A stretch of DNA of 64,000 bases from Streptomyces uncialis (GCF_001905345.1 NZ_LFBV01000010.1:62001-126000), one strand, 5' to 3'. Shown: positions 51,763-60,421, counted from the first letter of the stretch. Numbers and translations are program-made. Notes: generated from the sequence alone by a model not told the origin.

Positions 51763-53529
51763 GTGGCGACGCTGCGTCTGGGACCACTGCTGAGGTATGT
51801 CGACGGATCGTCCGCGACCGTCTGGGTCGAGGCGGGCCGCCCCTGCACCGCCGAGGTCCGCTGCGCGGACGGCGCGGGCGGCTCGGCCCGTACGTTCCAG
51901 ATCGAGGGCCATCACTACGCGCTGGTCACGGTCGGGGGCCTGACCCCCGGCACCCGCACCGCCTACGAGGTCCTGCTCGACGGCGCACGGGTGTGGCCCG
52001 CGGCCGATCCGGCCCTCGCCGCGTTCCCGCCCTCCACGATCACCACCCCGGGGGCCCCGGGTTCCGGTACGGATGCCGGGGCCGGCACGGGCACGGGCGC
52101 GGGGGCCGGCGCTGAGGAGGTTCCGGGCGCGGGGGTCGGTAGGGACGCCGGCGACGGTACGGACGCGGAGACGGGTACCGTCCGGGTGGCGTTCGGCTCC
52201 TGCCGCTGGGCGGCGCCGCCCGACGGGGAGAAGGACCCGGTCGGCCCGGACGCCCTGGACACTCTGGCCGCCCGGCTCGCCGCCGACCCGGACGGGCCCC
52301 GCCCCGACGTGCTGCTCCTGCTCGGTGACCAGGTGTACGCGGACGAGACCTCCCCCGCGACCCGCCGCTGGCTCGCCGCCCGCCGCGATCTGACCGAGCC
52401 GCCGGGCGAGCAGGTCGCGGACTACGAGGAGTACACCCGGCTGTACTACGAGTCCTGGCTCGACCCGGAGGTCCGCTGGCTGCTCTCGACCGTACCGAGC
52501 CTGATGATCTTCGACGACCATGACGTCATCGACGACTGGAACACCAGCGAGTCCTGGCTCGCCGAGATGCGGGCCACCCCCTGGTGGAACGAGCGCATCC
52601 TCAGCGGCCTCATGTCGTACTGGGTCCATCAGCACCTGGGCAATCTGGCCCCGGCCGAACTCGCCGCGGACCCGTTGTACGCCCAGGTGCGCGAGGCCTC
52701 CGACGGCAGCGACGCGCTGCGGGCCTTCGCCGCCCGCGCCGACGCCGACCCGGCCGCCGTCCGCTGGAGCTACCGCCGGGACTTCGGCCGGACGCGGCTG
52801 CTGATGATCGACACCCGCGCGGCCCGGGTGCTGGACGAGCAGAACCGGGCGATGGTCGACCCGGACGAGGCCGACTGGCTGCGCGCCCAGGCCCTCGACA
52901 CCCCCGGCTCGTACGACCATCTGCTGATCGGCACCTCGCTGCCGTGGCTGCTGCCGCCGCTGGTGCATGACGCGGAGGAGTGGGACGCCTCGCTGTGCCG
53001 GGGCACCCGGGGGGCGCGCTGGGCACGGTTCGGCGAGTGGCTGCGCCGCCGCGCCGACCTGGAGCACTGGGCGGCCTTCCCGAACTCGTTCGCCTGGCTG
53101 ACGGACCTGATCGCGGAGGCGGGCTCGGGCCCGTCGGCGCCCGCCTCGGTGTACGTCCTGTCGGGCGACGTCCACCACGCGTACCTCGCGGAACCCACCC
53201 ACTGGCCCGCGGATTCCGCGCCCGCCGCCCGCGTCCTGCAACTGACCTGTTCCCCGGTGCACAACTCCGTTCCCGCGTCGATCACCTGGGGATTCCGCTT
53301 CGGCTGGAGCAGACCGGCCCAGGCCCTCGGCCGGGCCTTCGCGGGCCACGCCCGGTCCGGCACCCGGGGCCTCAGGTGGCGCAAGCGGGGCGGCCCGTGG
53401 TTCGGCAACCAGCTGATGACACTCACCCTGCGGGGCCGCACCTCGGTCCTGAGACTGGACCAGGCACGCGAACACGCGCGGGGCGGGGCCCGGCTGGAGA
53501 CGGTACGGGAGACGGAACTCACCTCGTAG
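51763..53529 (+). CDS. PhoD-like alkaline phosphatase/phosphodiesterase
   Basis: 588 residues, no signal peptide in this start. N-terminal fibronectin-like PhoD_N region (about 1-100) leads to a linker of Ala/Gly repeats and the metallophosphatase domain (about 145-588) with LLGDQVYADE, FDDHDVIDDWN, and SGDVHHAYLAEP; these hold the metal ligands. The PhoD group hydrolyses phosphodiesters. GTG 51763 gives correct spacing (9 bases) to AGGAGG (51748-51753); GTG 51754 is too close. If secreted, an upstream start would be needed, but no Tat motif is seen, so it is probably cytoplasmic. Confidence 0.9.
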   Translation: MATLRLGPLLRYVDGSSATVWVEAGRPCTAEVRCADGAGGSARTFQIEGHHYALVTVGGLTPGTRTAYEVLLDGARVWPAADPALAAFPPSTITTPGAPGSGTDAGAGTGTGAGAGAEEVPGAGVGRDAGDGTDAETGTVRVAFGSCRWAAPPDGEKDPVGPDALDTLAARLAADPDGPRPDVLLLLGDQVYADETSPATRRWLAARRDLTEPPGEQVADYEEYTRLYYESWLDPEVRWLLSTVPSLMIFDDHDVIDDWNTSESWLAEMRATPWWNERILSGLMSYWVHQHLGNLAPAELAADPLYAQVREASDGSDALRAFAARADADPAAVRWSYRRDFGRTRLLMIDTRAARVLDEQNRAMVDPDEADWLRAQALDTPGSYDHLLIGTSLPWLLPPLVHDAEEWDASLCRGTRGARWARFGEWLRRRADLEHWAAFPNSFAWLTDLIAEAGSGPSAPASVYVLSGDVHHAYLAEPTHWPADSAPAARVLQLTCSPVHNSVPASITWGFRFGWSRPAQALGRAFAGHARSGTRGLRWRKRGGPWFGNQLMTLTLRGRTSVLRLDQAREHARGGARLETVRETELTS

Positions 53530-53862
53530 CGGCCTCGGTACGGGCGGGTGCGGGTACGGGTGAGCGCGGGCGCGGGAGGGCGCGCGTACGGGGGAGGTGA
53601 CGGGAGAGGTACGCGTACGGGGAGCGCTCGGGGGCATCGGGAGTACTGGGGACGCCCGGCGTGCCGGGCGCCCTGGGGGTGCCTGGTGCACCTGGGGATG
53701 ATCGCGCGGGCAGCAGCACCCACCCCTCACTCCGCGTGATCGGACGGCCACCGGGGCGGACCGTCGGAGGAAGTGCGCACCGCGCGTGCGGCGGCCGACG
53801 GAAGGGCTGTCCAACGCGCGGAAACCCGTACGAGAAGGCCGATCTATGGCCGAATGTTGAAC
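53530..53862. other. Intergenic region of simple G-rich repeats
   Basis: About 330 bases, rich in TACGGG and GCGGGCG words (53540-53640). No gene is credible. The DoxX promoter follows. Confidence 0.4.
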
Positions 53863-53892
53863 TTGCAAGCACTCTTCCGGCACTCCTAGCGT
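53863..53892 (+). promoter_or_regulatory. Predicted promoter of doxX-like gene
   Basis: TTGCAA (53863-53868), 18-base spacer, TAGCGT (53887-53892); the start is 50 bases downstream of the -10 box. Matches the vegetative HrdB pattern. TTGAACTTGCAAG around the -35 is a possible regulator site. Confidence 0.55.
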
Positions 53893-53941
53893 ATGACTCC
53901 GTTCGGTTACGTCCCCCACCACACCGAAGGAGTCCCCCCAC

Positions 53942-54397
53942 ATGACTGGTCGTCTCGATCGCGCCCAGCCCTACGCCATCGGAATGTTCCGGATCGTCGT
54001 CGGTCTGCTCTTCGCCTGCCACGGCGCCGCCTCCCTGTTCGGCGTTCTCGGCGGCGCCCACGGCGGCGGAACCATCCCCGCCGGAACCTGGCCCGGCTGG
54101 TACGCCGCTGTCATCCAGCTCGTCGGCGGCGGCCTGGTGATGATCGGCCTCGGCACCCGCGCCGCGGCGTTCGTCTCCTCGGGCTCGATGGCGTACGCGT
54201 ACTTCAAGGTCCACCAGCCGGAGGCCCTGTGGCCGCTCCAGAACAGCGGGGAGGCGTCGGCGATGTTCTGCTGGGCGTTCCTGCTGCTGGTGTTCACCGG
54301 CTCCGGCGCCCTCGGGCTGGACCGGCTCCTGGCCTCACGCTCGCGTGACACGGGGACCCGGCAGCGGACCCGGAAGACCGCGACGGCCTCGGCCTGA
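53942..54397 (+). CDS. DoxX-family membrane protein
   Basis: 151 residues. Four helices: AIGMFRIVVGLLFACHGAAS, AAVIQLVGGGLVMIGLGTRA, FVSSGSMAYAYFKVHQPEAL, ASAMFCWAFLLLVFTGSGAL. The motif order (R-x-x-x-G, then H-G, then GGG..L-GL) is DoxX. The family is linked to quinone redox and oxidative stress. ATG 53942 follows CACCGAAGGAGTCCCCCCAC (AAGGAG). Followed by a hairpin terminator at 54512. Confidence 0.9.
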   Translation: MTGRLDRAQPYAIGMFRIVVGLLFACHGAASLFGVLGGAHGGGTIPAGTWPGWYAAVIQLVGGGLVMIGLGTRAAAFVSSGSMAYAYFKVHQPEALWPLQNSGEASAMFCWAFLLLVFTGSGALGLDRLLASRSRDTGTRQRTRKTATASA

Positions 54398-54511
54398 TCT
54401 GACCGCCCCTGGTCCGGACCATCCCGGCCGGCGGTACGACCCCCAGGGCGACACCGGCTCGCCGCCCCCAGACGGCGAGCTCCCCACACGGCGTCGCGCC
54501 TGTCACCACCA

Positions 54512-54543
54512 CGAGGCCCGTCGGCACCCGCCGACGGGCCTCG
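54512..54543 (+). terminator. Hairpin terminator after doxX-like gene
   Basis: 14-bp perfect stem (CGAGGCCCGTCGGC and complement) with loop ACCC. Confidence 0.8.
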
Positions 54544-54917
54544 CCCGTTGGCCCGGTACGAACGACGGTCCGCCAGGTCGCCCCGCCGCCCGCAGCGCCC
54601 GCGGAGGGGCGGTGCGAAGGCGCGGCCCAGGACGCCCGCGCGGGACCGGCCCCGCCCGAAGACGTACCGGCACGGCGTTCCGGTCCGACCGGTCCGTACG
54701 TCCGGCCGCCGTCCGTGTACAGCTCGACCCCCTGCTGCGCAACGGCGAGTTCCAGCCATACGCACGGCTACGAGGTGAACACGGTGTGGAGAACACTTGA
54801 GCCCCCGATGGATCACGCACGTCACCTGCCGCGTACGCTGTATGGCTGTCACCAAGCGCCGACACTGCCGCACCTCGCGGACACTGCGGCATCGCGATGC
54901 CGACCGGGGGAGTATCG
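54544..54917. other. Intergenic region before DedA gene
   Basis: About 370 bases. Short frames occur (for example QLDPLLRNGEFQPYARLRGE, ending at 54800) but none has a good start and I see no family match. The DedA ribosome site is at 54906-54912. Confidence 0.35.
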
Positions 54918-55553
54918 GTGCTGGAGAGTGTGGGGCCGCTGACCGGCAGCCCATGGATCTACGCCCTGGTAGGGGTGTCGGTCCTCTTCGACGTGTTCCT
55001 CCCGGTGCTGCCCAGCGGGGTGCTCGTGATCACCGCCGCCACGGCCGCGGCGGCGGGTACCGGCGCGGCGACCGGACAGGTCCCGCACGACGTCCCCGAC
55101 ATCCTGGTCCTGATCCTGTGCGCCGCCACCGCCTCGGTGCTCGGCGACCTCTGCGCGTTCCGGCTGGCGCGACGCGGCGGCCCCCGTTTCGACCGGGCCA
55201 TCGCCCGCTCCCGGCGGCTGACCTCCGCCCAGGCGCGGCTCGGCTCGGCACTGGCCCGGGGCGGCGGCGCGCTCGTGGTGATCGCACGGTTCGCCCCGGC
55301 GGGCCGTTCGATCGTCTCGCTCGGCGCGGGGGCGGCCCAGCGCAGGATCCGCGAGTTCCTGCCGTGGTCGGCACTCGCGGGTGTCGCGTGGGCCGCGTAC
55401 AGCGTGGGCCTCGGCTACATGGGCGCGCAGTGGCTCGGCGCGACCTGGCTCGGAGCCGGGTTCTCCCTGCTGGCGCTGTTCGCGGCGGGCGCGGGCGCCG
55501 CCTACGTCGTACGCCGCCCCGCCCCGGCGGCAAGCACCCCGGCGGCGAGCTGA
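54918..55553 (+). CDS. DedA-family membrane protein (SNARE-associated/VTT)
   Basis: 211 residues. Opens with a membrane entry (LTGSPWIYALVGVSVLFDVF, LPVLPSGVLVITAA with the P-x-P-S-x-x-L motif), then the cytoplasmic re-entrant VTT region with VVIARFAPAGRSIVSLGAGA (the F/R-x-x-P-x-x-R-S family core, GRSI) and further helices. DedA proteins move phospholipids and undecaprenyl phosphate across the membrane. GTG 54918 follows GGGGGAG by 5 bases; ATG 54897 is upstream but has no ribosome site. A second DedA gene is at 60547. Confidence 0.9.
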   Translation: MLESVGPLTGSPWIYALVGVSVLFDVFLPVLPSGVLVITAATAAAAGTGAATGQVPHDVPDILVLILCAATASVLGDLCAFRLARRGGPRFDRAIARSRRLTSAQARLGSALARGGGALVVIARFAPAGRSIVSLGAGAAQRRIREFLPWSALAGVAWAAYSVGLGYMGAQWLGATWLGAGFSLLALFAAGAGAAYVVRRPAPAASTPAAS

Positions 55554-55676
55554 CCCACCGGGCGCGGCTGATCACTTACGCGCGACCGCCCCGCACCCAT
55601 GGCCGCCCCGCACGCACGGGTGACCCGGACGCACGGGTGACCCGCACGGGGCCGGGTGACGCCGGAGGCGAAGAAC

Positions 55677-55919
55677 TCACACCCGCGAGGAAGCGCGCGG
55701 AGCGATCCCGCTCCCCCGGACCTCCAGCCCGGCGAGCAGATCGGCGGTGGCCGCCGCCACCGCGTCCACAGCCGCGTCGAACACCTCACGGTTATGGGCG
55801 GCCGGGGCCCGGAAGCCGGAGACCTTCCGCACATACTGCAAGGCGGCAGCCCGGACCTCGTCCTCGGTGGCCTCTTCGGGGATGGCGGGCGGACGGAGAG
55901 TCTTGATGCTGCGGCACAT
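55677..55919 (-). CDS. DUF2277 domain protein
   Basis: 80 residues. MCRSIKTLRPPAIPEEATED and ALQYVRKVSGFRAPAAHNRE are the DUF2277 hallmark. It is a short cytoplasmic protein of unknown activity, often near conserved housekeeping genes. ATG 55919 starts the family's invariant M-C-R-S-I-K. Upstream in-frame residues are encoded by low-complexity DNA and ignored. Faces the next conserved hypothetical gene divergently. Confidence 0.9.
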   Translation of the reverse strand: MCRSIKTLRPPAIPEEATEDEVRAAALQYVRKVSGFRAPAAHNREVFDAAVDAVAAATADLLAGLEVRGSGIAPRASSRV

Positions 55920-56076
55920 ACGTCCAGTGTCCCTCTCCAACCCATCTCCTGTCCCGCCCCTCACTCCCCCCGCACCCGGCAACCACCGGCGGCCCGCCGG
56001 CCCACCGCCCCAGCGACCCGCCACCCCACCCCCGGCCCACCGATCGCGGAAGTCGCCCCACCAAATCGAACAGGCG

Positions 56077-56082
56077 TACCAT
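56077..56082 (+). promoter_or_regulatory. Predicted -10 box, leaderless start
   Basis: TACCAT ends 6 bases before GTG 56089. Confidence 0.45.
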
Positions 56083-56088
56083 TACCGC

Positions 56089-56433
56089 GTGGCTGCGACC
56101 TACGACTTCCCGAGCGATCTCCTCGCAGGTCAGGAGGAGCTGCATCAGGTGCGCGCGGAACTCCTCGACCTGCTGAAGCGCCTGCCCTGGTCGGTGGAGC
56201 CCCTCGACGGCTTCAGCGACGACACCAGCTGGCGCAGGATCGAACGCCCCGCGTCCCCCGGCTGGTCACCCGACGAGCAGGCCGAGGTCGAGAAGCTCCG
56301 CGCCCGTGAACGCGAGCTCGCCGTCTTCGTCACGTGTCATCGCTTCTGGACCGAGGTCACCGCCCCCCAGAAGGTCGACGCCCGCATGACCCTCAAACAG
56401 AGCGCTGCTCCCCCGCCCCAGCCGCCCCCGTGA
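56089..56433 (+). CDS. Conserved hypothetical protein with HAFW-type motif
   Basis: 114 residues, hydrophilic, mostly helical. Conserved-looking pieces: ATYDFPSDLLAGQEELHQVR, LPWSVEPLDGF, ERPASPGWSPDEQAEVEKLR and FVTCHRFWTEV. A Streptomyces-wide family of unknown function that I recall as encoded beside tRNA genes. Leaderless GTG start predicted; the C-terminal PPPQPPP is non-conserved. The tRNA-Val lies convergently downstream. Confidence 0.8.
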   Translation: MAATYDFPSDLLAGQEELHQVRAELLDLLKRLPWSVEPLDGFSDDTSWRRIERPASPGWSPDEQAEVEKLRARERELAVFVTCHRFWTEVTAPQKVDARMTLKQSAAPPPQPPP

Positions 56434-56456
56434 CACCGGCCCGGCGACACGGCACG

Positions 56457-56502
56457 CGAAAAGCCCCGGCACCCTGCTGAACAGGGAGTACCGGGGCTTT
56501 CG
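56457..56502 (-). terminator. Hairpin terminator of tRNA-Val
   Basis: On the minus strand the hairpin CGAAAGCCCCGG...CCGGGGCTTTTCG (10-12 bp stem with an inner helix ACTCCCTG/CAGGGT) ends in a TTTT run, 16 bases after the tRNA. Confidence 0.85.
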
Positions 56503-56517
56503 TACTGCTACATCCGG

Positions 56518-56589
56518 TGGGCGCGGACGGTTTCGAACCGCCGACATCTGCCTTGTAAGGGCAGCGCTCTACCACTGAGCTACGCGCCC
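56518..56589 (-). tRNA. tRNA-Val (anticodon TAC)
   Basis: 72 nt on the minus strand, starting GGGCGCGTAGCTCAGTGGTA. Acceptor stem GGGCGCG/CGCGCCC, D-loop AGCTCAGTGGTAGAGC, anticodon stem CTGCC-loop CTTACAA-GGCAG (anticodon TAC, reading GUA and other valine codons), T-arm CGGCGGTTCGAAACCGTCCG-like with TTCGAAA, discriminator A. CCA is not encoded. Confidence 0.96.
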
Positions 56590-56770
56590 GGAATGAGTCG
56601 ACAGCCTACCTTGCCGCCGCCCCTGCCCCGCAAACACCTTTCCCGGGGACCGTCCTGACGTCCCCGCCCCCGTCCCCGCCCGATCCGCTGCCGGGCCCGC
56701 GCCTGTGTCCGGGGACGGGATGCCGGGGAGGGCGGGATGGCGGGGGACAGCGCGCCGGGGTCCCGAGGCC

Positions 56771-56798
56771 GGGGGTTCGGGGGCCGGGGGTCCGGGGG
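56771..56798 (+). other. Strong G-quadruplex-forming sequence
   Basis: Four runs of five G separated by TTC, CC and TCC. It lies in a 410-base gap (56590-56999) without genes that consists of CGGGGG-type simple sequence, between the tRNA and the DUF4097 lipoprotein. Confidence 0.8.
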
Positions 56799-56999
56799 CC
56801 GGGAGCCGAGGTCCCGGGAGTCCGAGTCCCGGGGTCCCGAGGGCGGGGGTTATCCCCACCCCCGTTCCGGTAGCGGCCCGGATGCCCCTGCGGCGCCCCG
56901 CTCCCTACGGTCGGAGTACCCCGGTGGCGGCGGTGTCCGACGACCGTGACCGGCCAGGCACCGGGGTACCGCCGCAGCCATGTCCCAGGGGGGATTCCC

Positions 57000-57803
57000 A
57001 TGACCGTTCGTACCAGCCACCCACGCCGGAGCCGCGCGTCACTGCTCGCCGTCGCCGCCGGAACCATGGCGTTCGGCCTGGTCGCCATGGGCTGCACCTC
57101 CGATCCCGAGGACGACACCTCGCCCGAGCACCGCTCGTTCGCGCTGGCCGGCCGGACCCTGACCGTCGACTCCGACGACTCCGAACTCGAACTCGTCCCC
57201 GCCGACATCGACAAGGTGGAGGTCACCCGCTGGTTCAAAGGCAAGGTCGCGGTCGGCTCCGAACCGTCGGTCAGCTGGTCCATGCGGGACGACCGGCTCA
57301 AGCTCCGTCTCGACTGCTCCGGCATCGTCGCCGACTGCGCGCTGAAGCACCGCATCGAGATCCCCCGGGACGTGACCGTCAAGGTCAAGAACGACGACGG
57401 GTCCGTCCGCGCCTCCGGCTTCCGCACCCCGCTCAGCATCGACACGGACGACGGCTCCGTCCGCGTCGCGGACACCACCGGGCCGCTCACCCTGCACAGC
57501 GGCGACGGCAGCATCCACACCGACGGACTGCGTTCCCGGCAGGTCAAGGCCGACACCAACGACGGCTCCGTGCGGCTCCGGCTCGCCGTCGTCCCGGACC
57601 GGGTGACCGCCGACAGCAACGACGGCTCCGTCGAGGTCACCCTCCCGCGCCCCGGCGGCGACGGCGGCGGAACCGCCTACGCGGTTTCCGCCAAGAGCGA
57701 CGACGGCAGCGTCAAGGTCTCCGTCCCCCGCGACGGGCGCAGCGCCCATGTCGTGTCCGCCCGGAGCAACGACGGAAGTGTCACGGTACGGAACGCGGAC
57801 TGA
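57000..57803 (+). CDS. DUF4097 beta-strand-repeat lipoprotein
   Basis: 267 residues. Lipobox LVAMGC at about 27-32 after a basic n-region, so it is exported and lipid-anchored. The rest is a right-handed beta structure in which DDGSVR or NDGSV recurs every 18-22 residues (VKNDDGSVRAS, DTDDGSVRVAD, HSGDGSIHTDG, DTNDGSVRLR, DSNDGSVEVT, KSDDGSVKVS, RSNDGSVTVRN). That is the DUF4097 repeat. Function unknown; often near regulators of envelope stress. ATG 57000 follows CAGGGGGG. Confidence 0.92.
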   Translation: MTVRTSHPRRSRASLLAVAAGTMAFGLVAMGCTSDPEDDTSPEHRSFALAGRTLTVDSDDSELELVPADIDKVEVTRWFKGKVAVGSEPSVSWSMRDDRLKLRLDCSGIVADCALKHRIEIPRDVTVKVKNDDGSVRASGFRTPLSIDTDDGSVRVADTTGPLTLHSGDGSIHTDGLRSRQVKADTNDGSVRLRLAVVPDRVTADSNDGSVEVTLPRPGGDGGGTAYAVSAKSDDGSVKVSVPRDGRSAHVVSARSNDGSVTVRNAD

Positions 57804-57877
57804 ACGCCCCGTGTGTTCGCGCCGGTCCGGTGGGACAATGACACCGGGCACGGCGGACCACAGCACGGGAGAGGGAA

Positions 57878-59506
57878 GTGACGGCGACACCATCGCAGCC
57901 GTACACACCGACAGCACGGCAGATGCTGCACACCCCCCACTTCGTTGATCCCCCACGCCCACCGACCCCCACGGACCCGCACGCCGGGCCCGACTCCCCG
58001 GCACCCGGCCCGGTGCCGCCCGCCGGACCCTCCGACCCCGGCGCGTCGCATACCCCGGCGCCGGTTCCCCGGACCGCCCGCCCCGCCACACCCGGCGACA
58101 CAAGCAGCGCCCGTCCGCACCCCACCGCACCCGTGAAGAGCCACGCGTCCGGTCACGGGTCCGGGACGGGCGGTTCCGCCGTCCGTCGGTTCCTGTCACT
58201 GGCCCTGCTGCCCCTTCCCCTGCTCGCGCTCGCCGCCGTGACCCTCCCGGCGGCCTTCTCGGGCGGCGGGAACCGCCGCTGGTTCGGCGGGCGCGGCGAG
58301 GGCCAGCGCGCCGAGGCCCAGGCGGCCAAGGACGCCGCCGCCGCCGCGTTCTACGAACTGGACTCCGCGCAACGCGATCTGCGGATCTCCATAGAGACCA
58401 TCACCGCCGTCGACGACTCGCCCCCGGCCCGCGGCGCCGTCTCCGGTTTCACGGATCTGAGCGCCCGTATCGACGAGGTCAGCCACCAGTACATCGCCGC
58501 CGTCGACGCGCATGACCTCGACCGGGACGATCTGGAGGCGTCCACCGCCTCCCGTGCCCGCGCCGAGCTCACGCAGGCCCGGGACGCCCTGAACAAGGTC
58601 AAGGACGACCTCGACCGCTTCACCCAGGGTCTCGGCCCGCTCCTCGACAAGGCCGAGACCCAGCTCGCCCGGCTCGCACCCGCCGTGGAGCGCGCCCGGC
58701 AGTCCCTGCTCGCCGCGAGCAACGCCCTCGACGCCACCCGGGCCGCCGGACTGCGGGCCGACGACCTCGCCGCCCGCCTCGCCGCACTGGCCCCCGAGCT
58801 GACCAGGCTGAACCAGGGGGCCGGCCGCCACGGCGTCCCCGAGACCCTCCAGCGTGCCGAGCACGTCGCCCGCGACGCCGAGGCGGTACGGGCCGAGGCC
58901 GAGCGGCTCCCGGAGCGCGCCGCCGAGACCGACCGCCGCCTGGTGTCGCTGCGCACCCGCGCCCAGGCCCTCACCACCCGCGCCGAGCAGGTGGAACCGA
59001 TCCTCAGCGAGCTGCGCCGCCGCTTCACCATCGCCTGCTGGCAGGACCTCCAGCAGGTGCCGGAACAGGCCGCCGCCACCGTCCGGCAGGCCGAGGCCAA
59101 GCTCGCCGAGGCCCAGGCCGCCCGCGACGCCCAGCGCTGGCCGGACGCCACCTCCCTCCTCTCCACCGTCCGTGCCCTCCTCAACTCCACCGACGAGGCC
59201 GTCTCCGCCGCCGGGAACCGCCTTCAGCGGCTCAACGCCGTCGCCAAGGACCCCCAGGACGAGATCGACCGCACCCGCTTCGCCATCCGGGACGCCCAGC
59301 GCCTCGCCATGGCCGACCGGCACACACCCGACCCCCGGCACGCCCGCCCCCTGGACGAGTCGGTACGGCGGCTGGAGCTCGCCATCGCCACCCTGGAAGG
59401 CCGCCACCCGGACTACTGGCACTTCCTGTCCGAGTTGGAGGCCGTCCGGCAGGCGGTGGCCACCGTGGTGTCCCGTATCCGCGAGGAACGCGGCACCACC
59501 GCCTGA
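57878..59506 (+). CDS. Pro-rich N-terminus, membrane helix, long coiled-coil protein
   Basis: 542 residues. Pro/Thr/Ala-rich cytoplasmic start (about 1-98), one membrane helix (FLSLALLPLPLLALAAVTLP, about 105-124), then a long alpha-helical, Ala/Arg/Glu-rich coiled coil (about 140-540; LARLAPAVERARQSLLAASN, LSELRRRFTIACWQDLQQVP, VRQAEAKLAEAQAARDAQRW). Resembles coiled-coil wall-facing proteins of Streptomyces that are conserved but uncharacterised. GTG 57878 has GAGAGGGAA 1 base upstream. Next gene is 84 bases on. Confidence 0.85.
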   Translation: MTATPSQPYTPTARQMLHTPHFVDPPRPPTPTDPHAGPDSPAPGPVPPAGPSDPGASHTPAPVPRTARPATPGDTSSARPHPTAPVKSHASGHGSGTGGSAVRRFLSLALLPLPLLALAAVTLPAAFSGGGNRRWFGGRGEGQRAEAQAAKDAAAAAFYELDSAQRDLRISIETITAVDDSPPARGAVSGFTDLSARIDEVSHQYIAAVDAHDLDRDDLEASTASRARAELTQARDALNKVKDDLDRFTQGLGPLLDKAETQLARLAPAVERARQSLLAASNALDATRAAGLRADDLAARLAALAPELTRLNQGAGRHGVPETLQRAEHVARDAEAVRAEAERLPERAAETDRRLVSLRTRAQALTTRAEQVEPILSELRRRFTIACWQDLQQVPEQAAATVRQAEAKLAEAQAARDAQRWPDATSLLSTVRALLNSTDEAVSAAGNRLQRLNAVAKDPQDEIDRTRFAIRDAQRLAMADRHTPDPRHARPLDESVRRLELAIATLEGRHPDYWHFLSELEAVRQAVATVVSRIREERGTTA

Positions 59507-59577
59507 ACCGGCCCCTACCGCGCCCGCACCGCCCCGGATGGCCCGAAGCACCCGCGCGGCACCGGCCGTCCGCCCGC

Positions 59578-59583
59578 TAGCCT
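59578..59583 (+). promoter_or_regulatory. Predicted -10 box, leaderless zinc-ribbon gene
   Basis: TAGCCT ends 6 bases before ATG 59590. Confidence 0.5.
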
Positions 59584-59589
59584 GTCCCC

Positions 59590-59811
59590 ATGCCCCGCTA
59601 CGAGTACCGCTGCCGCACCTGCGGCGACACCTTCGAACTCAGCCGTCCCATGGCCGAGTCCGCCGCCCCCGCCGCCTGTCCGGTGGGTCACGACGACACC
59701 GTGAAGCTCCTGTCGACCGTGGCCGTCGGCGGCTCGTCCGCCGCCGCTCCCGCGCCCGGTCCCGCCTCGGGCGGCGGCGGAGGATGCTGCGGGGGCGGCT
59801 GCTGCGGCTGA
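59590..59811 (+). CDS. FmdB-type zinc-ribbon protein
   Basis: 73 residues. MPRYEYRCRTCGDTFELSRP is the FmdB/CxxC_CXXC_SSSS signature. The second CxxC is only partly kept (AACPVGHDD; C-P-x-G-H). It ends with GGGGGCCGGGCCG, a Gly/Cys tail. Small cytoplasmic metal-binding regulatory protein of unknown role. Predicted leaderless. Convergent with the miniature response regulator at 59840. Confidence 0.9.
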   Translation: MPRYEYRCRTCGDTFELSRPMAESAAPAACPVGHDDTVKLLSTVAVGGSSAAAPAPGPASGGGGGCCGGGCCG

Positions 59812-59839
59812 ACCCCACGGCGGGGGGCGTGCCGGGTCC

Positions 59840-60229
59840 TCATGTCCCCAAATAGCGGAGGACCGCGAGCACCCGGCGCGAGTAGCCGGACTCCCCCGAC
59901 AGCTCCAGCTTGTCGAAGATCGCGTTGATGTGTTTCTCGACCGCGCTCTGCGAGATGTGCAGCCGCCCGGCGATCGCCGCGTTCGTGTGCCCCTGCGCCA
60001 TCTCCGCCAGTACCTCCTTCTCCCGCGCGGTCAGCCGGCCCAGCAGATCGGCGTGCGGGCTGCCGCCGAGGAGCTGGCGGACCACCTCCGGGTCGAAGGC
60101 CGCCCGGCCCTTGGCCAGCAGCGCCACCGCGTCGCCCACGGCCGCCAGCACCTCGTGGCCCTCCTCCGCGAGCAGCCGCACCAGACCCTCCCGCAGCAGC
60201 GTCGAGTCCTCGGCGAGGATCAGCCGCAC
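59840..60229 (-). CDS. Internally deleted NarL-type response regulator (HTH intact)
   Basis: 129 residues. The first 35 residues (MRLILAEDSTLLREGLVRLL, AEEGHEVLAAVGD) are a receiver start with the acidic pocket; then the sequence jumps to AFDPEVVRQLLGG, which is the receiver-HTH linker, and a complete LuxR HTH (RLTAREKEVLAEMAQGHTNA, AIAGRLHISQSAVEKHINAI, FDKL, then RRVLAVLRYLG). The about 80 residues between (phospho-acceptor Asp, T and K positions) are missing in frame. It would bind DNA without phospho-control, or be a relic. GTG 60229 overlaps the kinase-relic stop by 10 bases. Confidence 0.7.
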   Translation of the reverse strand: MRLILAEDSTLLREGLVRLLAEEGHEVLAAVGDAVALLAKGRAAFDPEVVRQLLGGSPHADLLGRLTAREKEVLAEMAQGHTNAAIAGRLHISQSAVEKHINAIFDKLELSGESGYSRRVLAVLRYLGT

Positions 60230-60414
60230 GGCAGCTTCACGGTGATCACGGTCGGTCCGCCGACCGGGCTGTCGACGTCGAAGGTCCCGTCCAGCGCGGC
60301 GGCTCTGCGGGCCAGACCCGTGAGCAGCACGAATATCAGCTCGGCGACCGCGGTGCAGGCGCCGAGCACGAGTCCGGTGGCGAGTCTGAGCCCGCCGCGT
60401 ACGGCTGTGTCCAC
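60220..60414 (-). pseudogene. Internally deleted sensor histidine kinase (64 aa)
   Basis: The frame encodes a membrane segment (LRLATGLVLGACTAVAELIF, VLLTGLA) typical of the start of NarL-partner kinases, joined in frame to RRAAALDGTFDVDSPVGGPT and VITVKLPCG, which is the end of the HATPase domain (from memory: ...VAALDG+..V.SP.GGPTV+T.ELPCG). The dimerisation His, N box and ATP site are gone. GTG 60414 lies 7 bases after a TACCGT -10 box. It precedes and overlaps the shrunken regulator, so a whole two-component pair has been collapsed by two independent internal deletions. Confidence 0.55.
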
Positions 60415-60421
60415 GTCGATC

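Noticed and set aside
56518..56589. Integrative element att site at tRNA-Val
   Set aside because: No integrase, direct repeat of the tRNA 3' end or phage genes nearby.
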